Of a stretch of 64,000 nucleotides of DNA, positions 63,058 through 64,000 are shown piece by piece. Position 1 is the stretch's first letter; each line of letters starts with the position of its first letter. This stretch comes from Roseovarius azorensis. GTDB taxonomy: Bacteria > Pseudomonadota > Alphaproteobacteria > Rhodobacterales > Rhodobacteraceae. The notes beneath the pieces were generated by a model. It searched no databases. It was given only the letters and a program-made list of their open reading frames with translations, and had not been told where the DNA came from. The DNA is taken from contig NZ_FOAG01000006.1 in assembly GCF_900109455.1 (NCBI RefSeq), forward strand, positions 124,001-188,000, read 5' to 3'. Both the position numbers and the translations under genes were made by a program.

Positions 63058-63932
63058 TGCGATGCGGTTCCCGACCGCAGATAATCGAAAAACTCGCTGT
63101 CCGGTGTCATCACCATCGAGGAATTACCGCCCTGCAACGCCTTTTCATAGGCTTCCAGCGAGCGGTAGAAGGCAAAGAATTCCGGGTTCGCGCCAAAGGC
63201 ATTGGCGAAGATGGCGTTGCGTTCGGCATCGGCCTCGCCGCGCACGACCTGGGCCTGCCGCTCGGCATCCGAGAGCGTTTCCGTCACCGTCCGGTCGGCA
63301 AGGGCGCGCACGCGCTGCGCGGCTTCGTTACCGCGGGCGATCTCGTCGGCGGCTTCGCGCTCACGTTCGGCGCGCATCCGGGCGAATGTCGCCTCGAGGT
63401 TCTGATCGGGCAGGTTGGTCTGCTTGAGACGCACATCGACGACATCGAGACCAAGGCCCTGGGCGCTTTGCTGTGACTGTCGCTGGATGCGGCGCATCAA
63501 CTCGCGGCGATCCTCCGAAAGGATCGTGTCCGACGTGACCTGATCGGCACCCAGAACCTCTCGGATCTGGGCGTTGAGGATCGACGACAGCCGGTCCTCG
63601 GCCACGCGAATCCCGCCCACGCCAACGGCCTGACGGAACTGCACCACGTCACGGATCCGGTAGCGGGCAAAGGCATCGACCACGAGGCGGCGGTCGTCCG
63701 AGGGCGTTACCTCGATGGTCTCGGTATCCAGCGACAGGATGCGGTCGTCATAGCGCACGACCTCCTGGATGAAGGGGATCTTGAACGACAGGCCGGGGTT
63801 TTCCTTGACGGCCTTGATCTGGCCGAATTGCAGCACCAGCGCCTTTTCGCGTTCATCCACGACAAAGATCGAGGACAGGCCCAGGAACAGGATCACGACC
63901 AGAAAGGGAATGATGAATTTTGTCTTGCCCAT
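63054..63932 (-). CDS. hflC: Protease modulator HflC
   Basis: HflC is a membrane-anchored SPFH/band-7 protein that forms, with HflK, a large cage around FtsH and modulates its proteolysis. The 292-residue product has one N-terminal helix (FIIPFLVVILFLGLSSIFVV), VDEREKALVLQFGQI, the SPFH domain (ALVLQFGQIKAV to VDVRLKQTNLP) and a long coiled coil (ARMRAEREREAADEIARGNE). It is downstream of hflK. Confidence 0.96.
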   Translation of the reverse strand: MGKTKFIIPFLVVILFLGLSSIFVVDEREKALVLQFGQIKAVKENPGLSFKIPFIQEVVRYDDRILSLDTETIEVTPSDDRRLVVDAFARYRIRDVVQFRQAVGVGGIRVAEDRLSSILNAQIREVLGADQVTSDTILSEDRRELMRRIQRQSQQSAQGLGLDVVDVRLKQTNLPDQNLEATFARMRAEREREAADEIARGNEAAQRVRALADRTVTETLSDAERQAQVVRGEADAERNAIFANAFGANPEFFAFYRSLEAYEKALQGGNSSMVMTPDSEFFDYLRSGTASQ

Positions 63933-63936
63933 GGTC

Positions 63937-64000
63937 TCAGTTCCCCTCGCTGGTCGTGTTGCGGCGCAGTTCGTTCAGCGGCAGGTAGGGTACGACATTG
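63937..64000 (-). CDS. hflK: HflK, C-terminal end (5' part outside window)
   Basis: Only the last ~21 codons are present, reading NVVPYLPLNELRRNTTSEGN before the stop. VVPYLPLNEL is a typical HflK C-terminus. The stop is 4 bases before the hflC start, as expected for an hflKC operon. Confidence 0.9.
   Translation of the reverse strand, partial: NVVPYLPLNELRRNTTSEGN

Noticed and set aside
1-64000. tRNA or rRNA genes, CRISPR arrays, transposases, integrases or phage genes
   Set aside because: None was found by eye. No array of equal-spaced repeats, no transposase-like proteins, and no tRNA-like clover pattern stood out; a covariance search would be needed to exclude small RNAs.

Overview
The window is a dense, GC-rich bacterial chromosome segment. 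It fits an alphaproteobacterium of the order Rhodobacterales (Roseobacter group). The evidence is the core gene runs ftsK-lolA, rsmB / heparinase-like / purH / lspA / DUF3035 lipoprotein / two M16 peptidases, rbfA-truB, and hflK-hflC / DUF2065 / DegP. Two flavin-GcvT demethylating dehydrogenases and a dispersed intergenic CCCGAGGTATTT repeat point the same way. I cannot name the genus. No rRNA, tRNA, CRISPR array, insertion sequence or phage gene was seen, and no gene looks frameshifted.

Layout. 1-2.9 kb: the 3' end of ftsK, lolA, an SLT-type lipoprotein and hspQ. 2.9-8.5 kb: gamma-glutamyltransferase with a perfect inverted repeat in its leader, a two-gene anti-sigma / STAS module, a thiolase, free-methionine sulfoxide reductase, an XRE-cupin regulator and a GFA protein. 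8.5-15.5 kb: a C1 / methylamine-type cluster in which two FAD-GcvT dehydrogenases flank a quinone-oxidoreductase-like gene and a homocysteine S-methyltransferase. 15.6-20.4 kb: rluA, then a leftward run of aldehyde dehydrogenase, GT25, GT11 fucosyltransferase and a kinase-like protein. 20.5-24.4 kb: 1-Cys peroxiredoxin, a coupled pair of methyltransferases (one Hen1-like), a zinc deacylase and a sulfotransferase-like protein. 24.4-27.5 kb: three tandem paralogues of an uncharacterised six-helix membrane protein behind a LOG-family gene; this is the best candidate for an undescribed system. 27.6-37.8 kb: a PLP dehydratase, a DUF2064 protein, dapE, a Hint-domain protein, a TPR protein, a rhodanese, dapD and rnr. 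38-46.7 kb: an MltB-type transglycosylase, a TroA-like Mn/Zn ABC transporter operon, a TIGR01244 protein, a universal stress protein and an Na+/alanine symporter. 46.7-64 kb: an aminotransferase and the conserved core runs listed above, including dapB.

How the genes fit together. dapD, dapE and dapB supply three steps of the succinylase route to diaminopimelate and lysine, which links to the peptidoglycan enzymes in the window. lolA, lspA and the DUF3035 lipoprotein belong to lipoprotein and outer-membrane assembly. rluA, rsmB, rbfA, truB, rnr and possibly the Hen1-like enzyme act on RNA. hflC / hflK, DegP and the M16 pair serve envelope protein quality control. The FAD-GcvT / methyltransferase cluster would move methyl groups from N- or S-methylated compounds into tetrahydrofolate or homocysteine.
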